In this document: one piece after another, positions 9,093-18,172 of the stretch
Numbering within the stretch: position 1 is the first letter of the stretch
How the letters are laid out: each line of letters begins with the position of its first letter
Assembly (NCBI GenBank): GCA_963825075.1
Contig: CAWGRX010000022.1
Coordinates: forward strand, 1-64,000
DNA: 64,000 bases
DNA from: CAWAVN01 sp963825075
GTDB lineage: Bacteria > Planctomycetota > Planctomycetia > Planctomycetales > Planctomycetaceae
Direction of reading: 5' to 3'
Position numbers and translations under genes: made by a program
Notes under the pieces: generated by a model
Told to the model about the DNA's origin: nothing
Databases searched by the model: none
The model's input: only the letters and a program-made list of their open reading frames with translations

Positions 9093-9614
9093 ATGCCCGA
9101 TAGTCGCGATGTGTTGGATTCTGTGGTCAACCCGCATTTGGCGGGGATCGCCTCGCGTTCGCCGAACGACCGGGACGGGGCGAAACAATCCGAAGAGGAG
9201 TCGTGCCCGGCGTTCGGCTATCTGCGGGGACTGCGCGACCGCGCCCTGGCGGTCGAATTCCGGTTTCGCAACGGCAACAGCGAGTGGTTCGCCTACAGCC
9301 ATCTGAGTTCGTTCCGCTTCAACCCATCCGTCGGCCTGCTGCTGAAATTCGTGGGGGACGTGGTGAGCGTGGTGCTAATTCGCGGCAGCAATCTCGACAC
9401 CCCAGTCAACGACAGCATGGTCAACCTCACCGATCGGGGCTTCCAGCGGCACCGCGTGCTTTGGGTCCGCGAAATGGACCAGGATCAGTTGCGGAAAGTC
9501 GAGACCACAGGGCCGACCATCGACCAAATCGAGATTGCAGAATTCGAGTCCAATGAAGAAATGAAGGGGTGGTTGAAAACGGTGGCACCCGTATTTGTGC
9601 GAAAGGCCATTTGA
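9093..9614 (+). CDS. Hypothetical protein coupled to the relaxase (173 aa)
   Basis: ATG at 9093 lies inside the last codons of the relaxase frame (stop at 9103), with an AGGAG ribosome site upstream, so the two are translationally coupled. The sequence begins MPDSRDVLDSVVNPHLAGIA and contains RALAVEFRFRNGNSEWFAYS then NPSVGLLLKFVGDVVSVVLI. It ends with an acidic stretch. No domain is recognised. Position after a MobF relaxase suggests a transfer accessory role, which is inference only. The frame is clean and ends at 9614. Confidence 0.6.
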   Translation: MPDSRDVLDSVVNPHLAGIASRSPNDRDGAKQSEEESCPAFGYLRGLRDRALAVEFRFRNGNSEWFAYSHLSSFRFNPSVGLLLKFVGDVVSVVLIRGSNLDTPVNDSMVNLTDRGFQRHRVLWVREMDQDQLRKVETTGPTIDQIEIAEFESNEEMKGWLKTVAPVFVRKAI

Positions 9615-10081
9615 CCGGTGGGTGTCGTTTGGCGGGGTCGCTCATTCTGAGCAGATTTACGACCCCATTGGCCATTGTGTGTTGCGGAAGACTGGAGCGT
9701 CGGTGCGGCAGCGGAAATTAGGGCGTGTTCCACGACGCGTCGGTGTTCCTGCGACCGACATCGGACACGCTCTGGGTCGGGACGAACATCGTAAGGTGTA
9801 TGGTATATTGCCGCGTACGTCGCAGTGCTTTCTCCGTGTAGGGACAAAAGTTGCGTCGCAGAGCACAAAGTTCACAAAAAGGACTTCCAGGATGCAGGCT
9901 GGCCGCTGGTGGGCATTACTACAGATGCGTTTTGAGCCAATACGCGAGTTCCGGCCGCAGGAACTCCGCAGATGAAAAGTCAATGAGGAACTCGTCATCA
10001 AGACGATTATACATCCAAGCAATGGCTGGTCGATTTCCAACGGCATTTAGAATTGTCTGAATGACGGCGCTTTGCAGGAAC
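9615..10081. other. Gap between convergent genes; structured segment, no gene seen
   Basis: No open frame here has a recognisable product or ribosome site. A nested hairpin is visible: outer stem GCGTGT (9723-9728) with ACACGC (9765-9770), and inner stem GTCGGT (9739-9744) with ACCGAC (9754-9759). The segment lies between the end of the relaxase operon and the 3' end of the leftward conflict gene. Confidence 0.45.
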
Positions 10082-13000
10082 TCACTGCAGGAAGACCGTC
10101 GCAGCCGCTTGAGGCAGTCGAGTCCAATTCGCCGCCTTTGCGGGCAAGGCCAGACTCGCCTTCGCAATTAAATAAATGCATTGCTTCAGTGGCCAACGTT
10201 GCGGGTCCCATTCCGAGTGTTCACCGGCTCTGATGACAATGTCCGAATTCCAAAGTGTCTGAGCATAGTCCCAGGAAACGAGCTTGGCACTCATCAAGTT
10301 GTAGTCGTCGATTGTCAGGCGGCCAGCATCGACGAATCTACGGAGTATTAACTGTGTCCAGATGGACTCGACACCAAAATCGTTCTCTGCGAGGAACGCC
10401 AGCATTTCGTCATCACACCAAAGGGTCGCATTCAAGTCTCTCGCCAGAATCATCGCCTCAAGATTATGAAAGCCAACAGCCCGTTCGTAGCAGTCGCGTT
10501 TTTGTGGCTCGATCGCCGCTAAGGACACAGATGATTGGCATTCGCAGTATTTCTCAATCATCTGTATGATGGATTCGATCTCCTTGCAATTGGCCTCACG
10601 TTGCTCCTGAGTGATTTCCTGAAAGATTAGCTGGCCATCTTCTGTCACTGATGCATGGCCACCCTCGTGACCACATTCCCCCTTTAGGGCGCTCAGCCAT
10701 TGTTTCACGACTTCCCTGGTCGCATGAGAGATTATGTATCGCTTGCTCGGATCGAGGTAACTCCATGCTTCAATGAGCGTGAGCGTCACAACTGCCGTGA
10801 TGTTAAGAACAACTACATTACCCGTCTCGTCACGTTCAATGGCCTGCGCGAAGTCGCTAGGCGTGATCTGACGACACTTTATCAAGCCGTTTGGATGTGC
10901 CGCGAGCGATTTAATGGCATTGAGTTCGGTGATCCCAAGTCCGTCGGCAAACAAGTGCAATGAACACGGATGTGTTTTGTACAATTCAATCCGCTTGTCG
11001 ATGTGTGCCCGACGCTCTTTCAGACTCTCGATGAGGGGCGTCGGGTCAAACTCGTCACCCGTGCCGAAATGAATCTGCTGCACGAATGACGTGTCGGGAA
11101 AGCGTTCTCGAAAATGTTTTAGGCTGTCTTGAAAGGCCCGTACGTACTTAGTCTGGATTTCCTCGACAGTCGCCATTTCAGTATGGACGAGATTTCCTGG
11201 AAGCTCGATGATATCGTTGATGTTGCGACCCAGGAGACGCTCTGCAATTTTGCTGGTCGGTGCGAATTCCCCCCGACTCGGCACCGGGCGGTTTTTCTCT
11301 ATAACGACCCATCGCTGCTGACCATCGTCGGTCCCTAGCAGGACAGCACTGTCTGCTTCCACTTGGATCGGCGGTTCACGCAGCGACGTTCGATTACCGT
11401 ACGTGAGAAAGGAGAACACGTATTGCGCGTGTGCAAGTTCGTCGTCGAAATACAGATGCAGTTGTGCGTACAGAAACCGGATGACATCATCGAATCTGTC
11501 GGCGGAGATGTACGGCCACATCACCAATCCCGATTCACACGGCGACAGGACTGCCGGGGTTGGCAGAACCGTAGCATCTAATCTCAACTCCTCGCTGCGG
11601 TTGAGACGAATCGCCAACACGTTCTTAAATGCGATGAAATAAGCTGGCGCTGGACTCGTCTTGATGAATTCCTCCGCCAAGCCAAAACCTTGCTCGGGTG
11701 CGTAACGACTGAGGAGTTGCAACTCCAATCGTTGCATCTGGTAGTCCCGTTCGCCGGCCTCCCGGAGTTCACGGCATATCCGAAGTAGGAGATCATGCCG
11801 CTGCAGGCGCTGGGCACAAGTGATGAGCATCTTTGTGTCGTCATTCAGCAACCCAGTTGGTGCTATCCTTTCCAGGAGATCTAGAGCTTTGGTATGCTGC
11901 TCAAGCCTGATGAACACGTTGGCAAGCAAACGCAATTCTTGCATATGAGCGTCGTGCACGTCCTGTTTGAGGGCGTTAGTGGCGTGCTGTTGCGCTTCGT
12001 CGAGCTGTGCGGATTCCACGGCAATCCAAGCGAGCGCGACGTGAGCCTGAAATGGCGATCGGGTCTGAAACGTCTCAGTAATACACGATCGCGCAGTAAG
12101 CTGGATCTTTGAGAAGAAGGGCCAGTTGAACGCAGTGCATGCGACATTCAGTGGCGCACCGCCAGTCCTCGTCGGCGAGTTCCTTAATCTGCTGCAGATA
12201 CCGGCAATGTTCTTCTGCATCGTCGGTGTTATGGAACTCGGTGATCGCGGTGAGAAACTTTCCCTCGTTCGTATTTGCATCCAGATAAGGCAAAAATTCC
12301 CACGCATTGGCGAAATCTTCGTGGTGTAGAAAGAATGCTACTGCTTGAGTCGCATACGCCGATGGTTTGTCGGCTGCCTCAACGGCAGCACGATAGTCGG
12401 CATTGGCTGCGGTGATATTATCCATTAGGACATGCACGCCCGCGCGATTCACCAAAATCTCAGGAAGCACGTTCGTGTATCGCTTCTCACGCGATCCTTC
12501 CAGCGCGGCATCGTAGTGCAATAGGGCGTTCTGAAGAGACGACCTGCGATCTGGACCGCTGTCGGTTACCGCTGCGTTATGCAACGACAGGGCGACGGCA
12601 AAGTGCGCATGGGGAGAGTCGGGGGCGATCTTGAGGGCGCACCGTCCTGCCTCAGTCGCGGCAGCGCTCTTGCCGAGTTGCAACGATTTGTGACACAGGG
12701 CGATATTGATTTCCGCGTCAGTGGATATGTGGGGCGTGAAAAGCACCTCGCGCTCAGTGATCTCGTCCATACTGGGTGCGCTTTCGATGAACCGACACAG
12801 CATCACTGGCGTTGTTAGTCCGTCCAACAGATACTGCTTAGCCAGTTCAAATGCTTTTTGAGAGTCGGATACGAGCGAGTATCCCAACACACGGTTCTGC
12901 TTCGCTTGATCGAGTTCGGGCTGCAACTCGTACGCCGCTAGGAATTGTTTGCTTGCTTCCTCAAAGCACCCAGTTTCTAGCGCAAACTTCGCTCGAAGAC

Positions 13001-13670
13001 GCCGTATCTTGTATTGCTCATCGTTTGGAAGCTTCGTCAGGTCATCATCGAGCGGGAGTTTGGAAAGTGAGTGCTCCGCAACTTCAAATCTCCGATCCAC
13101 AAGTAACTGCTCGATCTCGCCGTACACGCCGCTCGATATATCGGCGGGTGCAGGACTCAAGACATGCAAAGCGATCGCCGCGATCTGTGGATCCGCCAGG
13201 ATGGACGCTAAGACATCGGCACCGGTATCTCGTCCACACACGATGAAATAAGCCTGAATAGGCGGTAATTGACTGAGTCGCTCGCAAATCTCCTCCCAGA
13301 AATGGAGTTCAACCGTGAATTGTTTGTTGAGTCGGCTGTTTAATTCAACAATGGTGTCTTGGGCTTTTTTCGACTTCTTCGCAGTCGTGGCGATGACGTA
13401 TTGCTCGATCGAGATCGACGATCCCTCAGCTTTAGCTACCTCGCCGTTTATTTCAGCGGGGGGCAAATTCTTCGTTGATTCGTGATATTTGCACTGAACT
13501 GCCCGTACGGGTTTTAGGCACGCTGGATCATGGATATCGACACCGTCCTGCTTCTCACCGCGTTTTGCATATAATTGGAGGCTTTCGTTCTCCCAGAGCT
13601 TTCGATAAAAGCGGAGACACATCTGCTCGAATGCGTCCTCGTTGTCGGGATGTTGGTAGCGAAAGCCCAT
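10082..13670 (-). CDS. Multidomain conflict/defence protein: nuclease-like + TPR + GreA/B-C-like + PIN-like (~1,195 aa, one frameshift)
   Basis: Starts at ATG 13670 (MGFRYQHPDNEDAFEQMCLR). Residues ~1-150 look like a PD-(D/E)xK endonuclease: GVDIHD followed by VQCKYH, the classic D...(Q)xK arrangement. Residues ~170-720 are TPR-type helical repeats. One base shift near 12,095 moves the frame; the protein resumes as ITETFQTRSPFQAHVALAWI. At ~770-840 a GreA/GreB C-terminal-like segment is visible (FAPTSKIAERLLGRNINDII, then a conserved EEIQTKYVRAF). The last ~300 residues read as a PIN-like RNase fold: VVLNITAVVTL (first Asp replaced by Asn), NLEAMILARDL and WCDDEMLAFLAENDFGVESI. From memory, TPR/GreAB-C/PIN combinations have been described as conflict-system proteins; the fused N-terminal nuclease is notable. 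It stands alone between the transfer genes and a recombinase, as defence cargo often does. Confidence 0.6.
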
Positions 13671-13905
13671 GAAACGCTTCGGTATATTTGAGAGGCTGTA
13701 CGTGGATCTCTTCCTTTCATGCTCATTTTATCGCGGTTGCCCCAAATTTGCCACACGGCGGGACCATTGTCGTCAGTGGTTTCGTAACCGACGAACGCGA
13801 GATCGACAACCTGCATCGGTCCCATCGACTGGTGCACTGAGAAGCTGAGAAGGTTATGGTCCTATCACTGATTCGGCCTGGTCGCCTTCACGAATTCTTC
13901 ACAAA

Positions 13906-14973
13906 TCAGTATTTCAGGACGTAGGCGGGGGATTGTGAAAGGCGATCGCGGGAGCGAATGTAGGTCAACGTCGTTCTTGGATCGGCGTGTCCGGCAAAGT
14001 CTTGCAGGTCGATGATGTCGCTGCCTTGCTCCCGCGCCGTCGTCAGCGCGGTGACGCGGAGCGAATGGACCGTGACGGCGGGATCGAGCTTGAGCGCCCG
14101 GACGTAGCCGGCGACGAGTTTCTGGACGGCCCGACGGGTGAGCGGTCTTTCGGCAAATGGTTTCGGAAGTTCTCGCGGGCTGCCGTTCGCCGGTGGCGTC
14201 TCGTGATAGGTCGCCGTGTTCCAAACCGGACGGCCGTCGCCGCGTGACGTTTTGGCAGGGCGGAACAGCGGTCCGTCCGCGATTAGAGCGACGGCGAGCC
14301 ATGCTTCCAGACGCTCGGCCGCTTCGGGATGCAGCGGCACCAGCCGCTCCTTGCCGCCTTTGCCGAAGATTTCCAGCACGCGGTGGACGCCGTTCTGCTT
14401 GTAACTGCCGACGCGCAGCCGAACGAGTTCCCCGACGCGGCATCCGGTAAAGGCGAGCACGGCGAACAGCGCCCGGTCGCGGATTCCCATCGCCGTGTCG
14501 GATGGGGGCGCATCGAGCAGGCGGCGGCAGTCCCTGGGGGAGAGCGCCACGGTCTTGCCGTCGCGGGCGACGGCCGGGGCGTCCACGAAATCGGAATGGG
14601 CCGGGTTGGTTCCCAGATAGCCATAGGTTTGCAGGTAGCTGAACAGCGACCGCAGCGCCGTCATCTTGCGACGGATCGAACTGTTGGTCAGCCCTTGCTC
14701 GCGGAGATGGTCCCGCCATGCGGCGATGTGGTGCGGCCGCACGGAGGCGAGGGCGTCGGGCCGGTCGGAGGGGACGCCGACGTGGGCCAGAAACTGGCGG
14801 ACGTCCCGTTCGTAGTTGGAGCGGGTATCGGCGGATGGGGATTTCGCGAGCCAGGCTCGGCAGGCTTCCCGGATTCGGTCGCCGACGGTGGGAGGTGTCG
14901 CGCCGGCTTCGTTAACTGCCGTTAAGAATTGACCGGCCGGGAGGGGAGAAAGTGCGAAGAGGTCCTGGGCCAT
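13906..14973 (-). CDS. Tyrosine recombinase (XerC/D- or Cre-like)
   Basis: The 355-residue protein has an N-terminal SAM-like core-binding domain (about 30-125) and a C-terminal catalytic domain. The catalytic set is visible: R179 (TGCRVGEL), a Lys near 206 (GKGGKER), H303 and R306 (HSLR), H329 (GHADPRTTLTY) and the nucleophile Y338. It is shorter than typical phage integrases and fits Xer-type or transposon recombinases. The ATG at 14973 lies 1 base from a 14-bp inverted repeat with an 8-bp spacer that looks like its own core site. The gene reads away from that site. It may resolve or invert element DNA, or integrate a smaller module. It is separate from the tRNA-linked integrase at 23,066. 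Confidence 0.92.
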   Translation of the reverse strand: MAQDLFALSPLPAGQFLTAVNEAGATPPTVGDRIREACRAWLAKSPSADTRSNYERDVRQFLAHVGVPSDRPDALASVRPHHIAAWRDHLREQGLTNSSIRRKMTALRSLFSYLQTYGYLGTNPAHSDFVDAPAVARDGKTVALSPRDCRRLLDAPPSDTAMGIRDRALFAVLAFTGCRVGELVRLRVGSYKQNGVHRVLEIFGKGGKERLVPLHPEAAERLEAWLAVALIADGPLFRPAKTSRGDGRPVWNTATYHETPPANGSPRELPKPFAERPLTRRAVQKLVAGYVRALKLDPAVTVHSLRVTALTTAREQGSDIIDLQDFAGHADPRTTLTYIRSRDRLSQSPAYVLKY

Positions 14974-14974
14974 C

Positions 14975-15010
14975 GTATGGTTCGCCTAAAGTGAGTTAGG
15001 CGAACCATAC
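14975..15010. promoter_or_regulatory. lox-like palindromic site beside the tyrosine recombinase
   Basis: Perfect 14-bp arms GTATGGTTCGCCTA (14975-14988) and its complement (14997-15010) flank an asymmetric 8-bp spacer AAGTGAGT. The size and layout match core sites of tyrosine recombinases (loxP has 13-bp arms and an 8-bp spacer). It begins 1 base from the recombinase start codon and could also serve as an operator or a translation-blocking hairpin. No second copy was seen in the window. Confidence 0.65.
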
Positions 15011-15206
15011 AGGGGCTTCGCCGAAAGCGCAACGGAAATGTCGCCTGTGGGGTAATGGTTAATCGATTTAAGCAAATCGAGCGCCGTTGCAATGGGCCAA
15101 TGCGTCCAGTAACATCGACATCGAATGCGTGCGATTGCAGGATGTAAATGAAATGCGAATCGCAGAGTCCTACCTGCCAACTTACCTTCCCCCCCAAGGA
15201 CCGAGG

Positions 15207-16091
15207 ATGTACCGCGACCTCGGTTCATTGGAGTTATTGGCGGGCGTGCGGCAGAGAGCCGTGTTGTGGTCGAACTCGCTCGAACCCTGGTTGGCGGGTG
15301 CCCGTATTCCCGATCAACGTGGAATCTATGTGTGGGACCCTTGGCTGGGAGAACGAGCGCTGAAAGCGGCGATCCACTGGAGTTTGCTTCTACTCGGCTT
15401 GAGTCGCATGGAGGGGGTGAAGGCGGTTCGAAGGGAATTGTTTCGTGTTCTGATGCCGTTTTATGAGCGCAATGCGCCGGCGTTGGGATTTGTAATTATC
15501 GAGTCGTGTCGCGATCTGATTCTGAATCGATTTACCGAAGCGGACGACGACGGGATAACAATCGTGCAAGAGCCGATTTCCAATAACAAGCCGATTTTGT
15601 CGGAACGATCGATCGCATGCGTCGCCGGGAAACCCATCGAGTTGCGCCGCGGAATCAAGTTCAAAGCAAACAATCTCCCATTAGTCGCGCCGGAGGACCG
15701 CCCGCTCCGGGATTGCTATTTTGCGGAAACGCGCTTTCGGCGGACGGTTCATCGCCGCGGTGGACAGCCGTTGACGCGCGTGTGGGACCTTTGGTCGTTG
15801 GCGACGCTCGATGACCAGCATGAGTTGCTGGCGGAGGGGAAATACGTGACACGCGTCCGCGAACTTGTCGGCGACGGCATCAATCCTGGCCGGTTGATGT
15901 CGTGGGTCGCCCTTGACGTGCGAAGCGGAATGACGGAAAGCTACGCATTGGACATCGATCCGTTACGGGAAGCCGTCTTGTCGATTCGCCGCGCTTTTAT
16001 GACTTTGGAAATGATGACGGTAATGGACCCACGTCTGGATCGCTGGCTTTTTACGGCAGTGCACGGCCGGGATTACTACCGCGATGGTTAA
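15207..16091 (+). CDS. Unrecognised protein of the mobile element (294 aa)
   Basis: The start at ATG 15207 is preferred because an AAGGA ribosome site lies 6 bases upstream; ATG 15153 and TTG 15087 in the same frame are alternatives. The protein begins MYRDLGSLELLAGVRQRAVL and includes HWSLLLLGLSRMEGVKAVRR and a central EPISNNKPILSERSIACVAG. It ends in HGRDYYRDG. No domain is recognised. Its last 8 bases overlap the start of the next gene, so the two form a coupled pair. It lies across the palindromic site from the recombinase and reads the other way. Context (next to parB and coupling-protein genes) suggests a maintenance or transfer function, which is inference. Confidence 0.6.
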   Translation: MYRDLGSLELLAGVRQRAVLWSNSLEPWLAGARIPDQRGIYVWDPWLGERALKAAIHWSLLLLGLSRMEGVKAVRRELFRVLMPFYERNAPALGFVIIESCRDLILNRFTEADDDGITIVQEPISNNKPILSERSIACVAGKPIELRRGIKFKANNLPLVAPEDRPLRDCYFAETRFRRTVHRRGGQPLTRVWDLWSLATLDDQHELLAEGKYVTRVRELVGDGINPGRLMSWVALDVRSGMTESYALDIDPLREAVLSIRRAFMTLEMMTVMDPRLDRWLFTAVHGRDYYRDG

Positions 16092-17175
16092 GCGTTCAGG
16101 CAAGGGGCAAACCGTCAGACAATCCAAATCTCGCACGGCCAAAGAGACCGTGCGGCGAATCATGGGCCTGAGCACGAAGACGGGCGTCTTCCTTTCTCAT
16201 GGAATCTGGCAGCCCAGAATCTCGGTGCCCGAAGAGAATCTCGTCCGCGAATTGGAAGACTTCATTCCGGCGAGCATGCCGGCAGTGGATGCGGACGGTC
16301 TGCTGATCGTGTACGCAGAGACGACCTATCCGGGCGGCACAATTCCCACAGCCTCGATCGCGGGCGAGGTGGACGCCATGTTGAAAGATTCGCTCGCGGA
16401 GCTTTTGTCGAGATCGACCGGAGGCGAACGTGAAATCGCCCGAATCGGAAGCGATCATGGCCAAAGGCTGCTTCTGGACGGATTGTTCATCCCGGCGAGC
16501 CTGCTGATTACCTGGGCGACCTCCAGCGACGCGGCGGTTTCGTTCTTGGCCAGTCCGCTGATTCTTAATGCGCGTCGGCAGCAAGTATGGCAGGATCGGC
16601 TGGCGAAAGTGAATTTCAGCCGCCTGCGGCGGTGGATTTTGGAGTCGTTCGGGGAAGAGGTGGAGCAGGAGGAAAAGAAAGACGAGAGACGTGTTCGGGC
16701 GGAAGAATTCCGCAAGGCGGTCGAGACTTGCCTGGACATGGTGCCACAGGACTGCCCGGCGTTGATCGCCGAAATGGAACGGTTCCAGCACGAATTCCGA
16801 GTGGCGTTGGCGGAACGGCTGGAGCCGGTGTTGAACGCTTATGTTCGCCAGCTTCCGCAAGACACGTATGAAGACAAAAAAGCCCTGGCGCGTTTTGTGA
16901 ACGCACAATTAAGTCCGTTGGGGTTGGCCGTTCGTTGTCCAAAGACCGGAATGCCTTCGATTATTGAAGCCGATGCCAACGATGCAAGTGGAAAGGTGAG
17001 CCGTTTTCGGTATTTTGCGCGCCGTCCAGAAGGCAGGCGTGTGCGAACCGTGAGTAATAAGGAACTGCCAGTCCTCGAATTGATGGAGGACACACCGCGA
17101 GGCGAAGGCCTGGTCAATTGGGCCGACAAGGTACAGGTGCGAGGCGAGTCTAACAGTCAGGGCGAATCGCCCTGA
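16084..17175 (+). CDS. Unrecognised protein of the mobile element (363 aa)
   Basis: The gene overlaps the previous one by 8 bases. The protein has a basic, probably disordered N-terminus (MVKRSGKGQTVRQSKSRTAK), then a globular region with EENLVRELEDFIPASMPAVD and LLLDGLFIPASLLITWATSS. A charged coiled-coil-like stretch follows (EEVEQEEKKDERRVRAEEF, about 195-215), then a C-terminal region with CPKTGMPSIIEADANDASGK. No catalytic motif is evident. The basic tail suggests DNA contact. The next gene, parB-like, starts 185 bases downstream behind its own promoter region. No known replication or partition family was recognised. Confidence 0.6.
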   Translation: MVKRSGKGQTVRQSKSRTAKETVRRIMGLSTKTGVFLSHGIWQPRISVPEENLVRELEDFIPASMPAVDADGLLIVYAETTYPGGTIPTASIAGEVDAMLKDSLAELLSRSTGGEREIARIGSDHGQRLLLDGLFIPASLLITWATSSDAAVSFLASPLILNARRQQVWQDRLAKVNFSRLRRWILESFGEEVEQEEKKDERRVRAEEFRKAVETCLDMVPQDCPALIAEMERFQHEFRVALAERLEPVLNAYVRQLPQDTYEDKKALARFVNAQLSPLGLAVRCPKTGMPSIIEADANDASGKVSRFRYFARRPEGRRVRTVSNKELPVLELMEDTPRGEGLVNWADKVQVRGESNSQGESP

Positions 17176-17239
17176 AAAAACGGAGACAAAGCCCCTTGAC
17201 TCAATTGAAAAGCAACGGATAATCATTTTTGATTGTATG

Positions 17240-17257
17240 TGGGAATATAAGTTCCCA
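17240..17257. promoter_or_regulatory. Palindromic operator-like site upstream of the parB-like gene
   Basis: TGGGAA, TATAAG, TTCCCA forms a perfect 6-bp inverted repeat 102 bases before the parB-like start. The sequence GTATGTGG occurs just before it and again at about 17,276. It may be a binding site for the ParB-like protein or another regulator. Confidence 0.4.
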
Positions 17258-17359
17258 TGCATTGTCACATGTATCGTATGTGGTTCCCTTTCTGATCGGG
17301 ATGCCCTGGCGGGTTTTCTCTCCCTTTCCGCGAACACCCCAAAAGGCGAGGACAGATTT

Positions 17360-18169
17360 ATGAAAGAAGCACATTCAGAGGAAACGGTCACCGCACCGCT
17401 GGAGTGGTTCAAAACCGCGCCGCAGGTGCGGCGACATTTTGATGAGGCGGAACTCGGCCGACTCGGAGAATCGCTGAAGGTCAAGCAACTCCAGCCGGTG
17501 CTGGCCTCTAGCGACGGGACGCTAATCGCCGGCGAGCGTCGGCTCCGGGCAGCGAGGATCGCTGGACTCAGGACATTGGAAGTGAAAATCATCGACGGGC
17601 TGACCGACAGCGAGATTCGGATCATGCAACTCACGGAAAACGTTCACAGAGCCGGTCTGTCGGCGAGCGAGAAATGGAGGGCCTGCGCTGATTTGATGTT
17701 GATGAATCCCGATTGGACAAAAAAGGACCTGGCGGACCACTTGAAATTGGACGCATCGATGGTGACCAGGCTGCTTTCTCCTTCCAAATGCCCCGGCGAA
17801 GTGCAAGAGGCGCTGGATGCCGGAAGAATTGGCATCGCTGATTGCTACACCATTGCCAAAGAAAAAGATAAGCAAAAACAACTTCAGTTGTTGGAGATGA
17901 AGCTCAACGGCGCGAGCCGGGACGAAATTGAACGCGCCCGCCGGCAGCCGAAACCCAAACGCAAGAGTCGGCGTCCGCAGTTGAGTGAAATGCGATGCCC
18001 GCTGCCGGGAGGGGGGCGTGTGTCGCTGCGGGCGGAAACGCTCACAATGTCGGCAGTTTTAGACATGCTGACGGAGTTGGCGGAGGCCGTCAAGGAAGCG
18101 ATTCAGGAGCAACAGGACCTGAAGACGTTCGCCTCGCTCATGCAAGCCAAGGCCAAGGCAGGGGGTTAG
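17360..18169 (+). CDS. ParB/Srx-type DNA-binding partition protein (269 aa)
   Basis: The start at ATG 17360 has a GAGGA ribosome site; the longer frame upstream lacks one. The N-terminal ParB nuclease-like domain is clear: LESLKV-type helix, then GTLIAGERRLRAARIAGLRT (the GERR motif), followed by QLTENVHRAGLSASEK. A helix-turn-helix comes next (WTKKDLADHLKLDASMVTRL). The C-terminus is basic and then coiled. No ParA is adjacent. Stand-alone ParB-like proteins on conjugative elements act in partition, gene control or transfer regulation. It is followed 3 bases later by the coupling-protein gene, so the two are very likely co-transcribed. Confidence 0.85.
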   Translation: MKEAHSEETVTAPLEWFKTAPQVRRHFDEAELGRLGESLKVKQLQPVLASSDGTLIAGERRLRAARIAGLRTLEVKIIDGLTDSEIRIMQLTENVHRAGLSASEKWRACADLMLMNPDWTKKDLADHLKLDASMVTRLLSPSKCPGEVQEALDAGRIGIADCYTIAKEKDKQKQLQLLEMKLNGASRDEIERARRQPKPKRKSRRPQLSEMRCPLPGGGRVSLRAETLTMSAVLDMLTELAEAVKEAIQEQQDLKTFASLMQAKAKAGG

Positions 18170-18172
18170 ATC

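Larger units (their letters stand above)
4882..9103 (+). pseudogene. MobF (TrwC/TraI-like) conjugative relaxase-helicase, split by an IS and frameshifted
   Basis: The N-terminal relaxase domain has the tyrosine pairs Y16-Y17 and Y22-Y23, and a three-histidine metal site H145, H160 and H162 (PDPQLHAHVFVFN). A helicase domain follows with Walker A GAAGTGKT (427-434). A one-base shift near 6340 moves the frame; the sequence continues as VVWVDEAGMLG (Walker B) and LSGDRRQHRGVARGE. At 7049 an IS4-like element interrupts the gene. The protein resumes at 8586 with DRLRVTAGG and later VTSHASQGKTVDQVF and FYVSVSRGR, conserved helicase motifs. Removing 7050-8585 gives PLAKGDRLRV in frame, about 895 residues in total. 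Such proteins nick oriT and unwind the transferred strand. As it stands the gene is inactivated. Confidence 0.9.

Noticed and set aside
9595..9975. 126-codon rightward open frame after the relaxase operon
   Set aside because: No ribosome site, no domain, and odd composition; it overlaps a structured non-coding segment.
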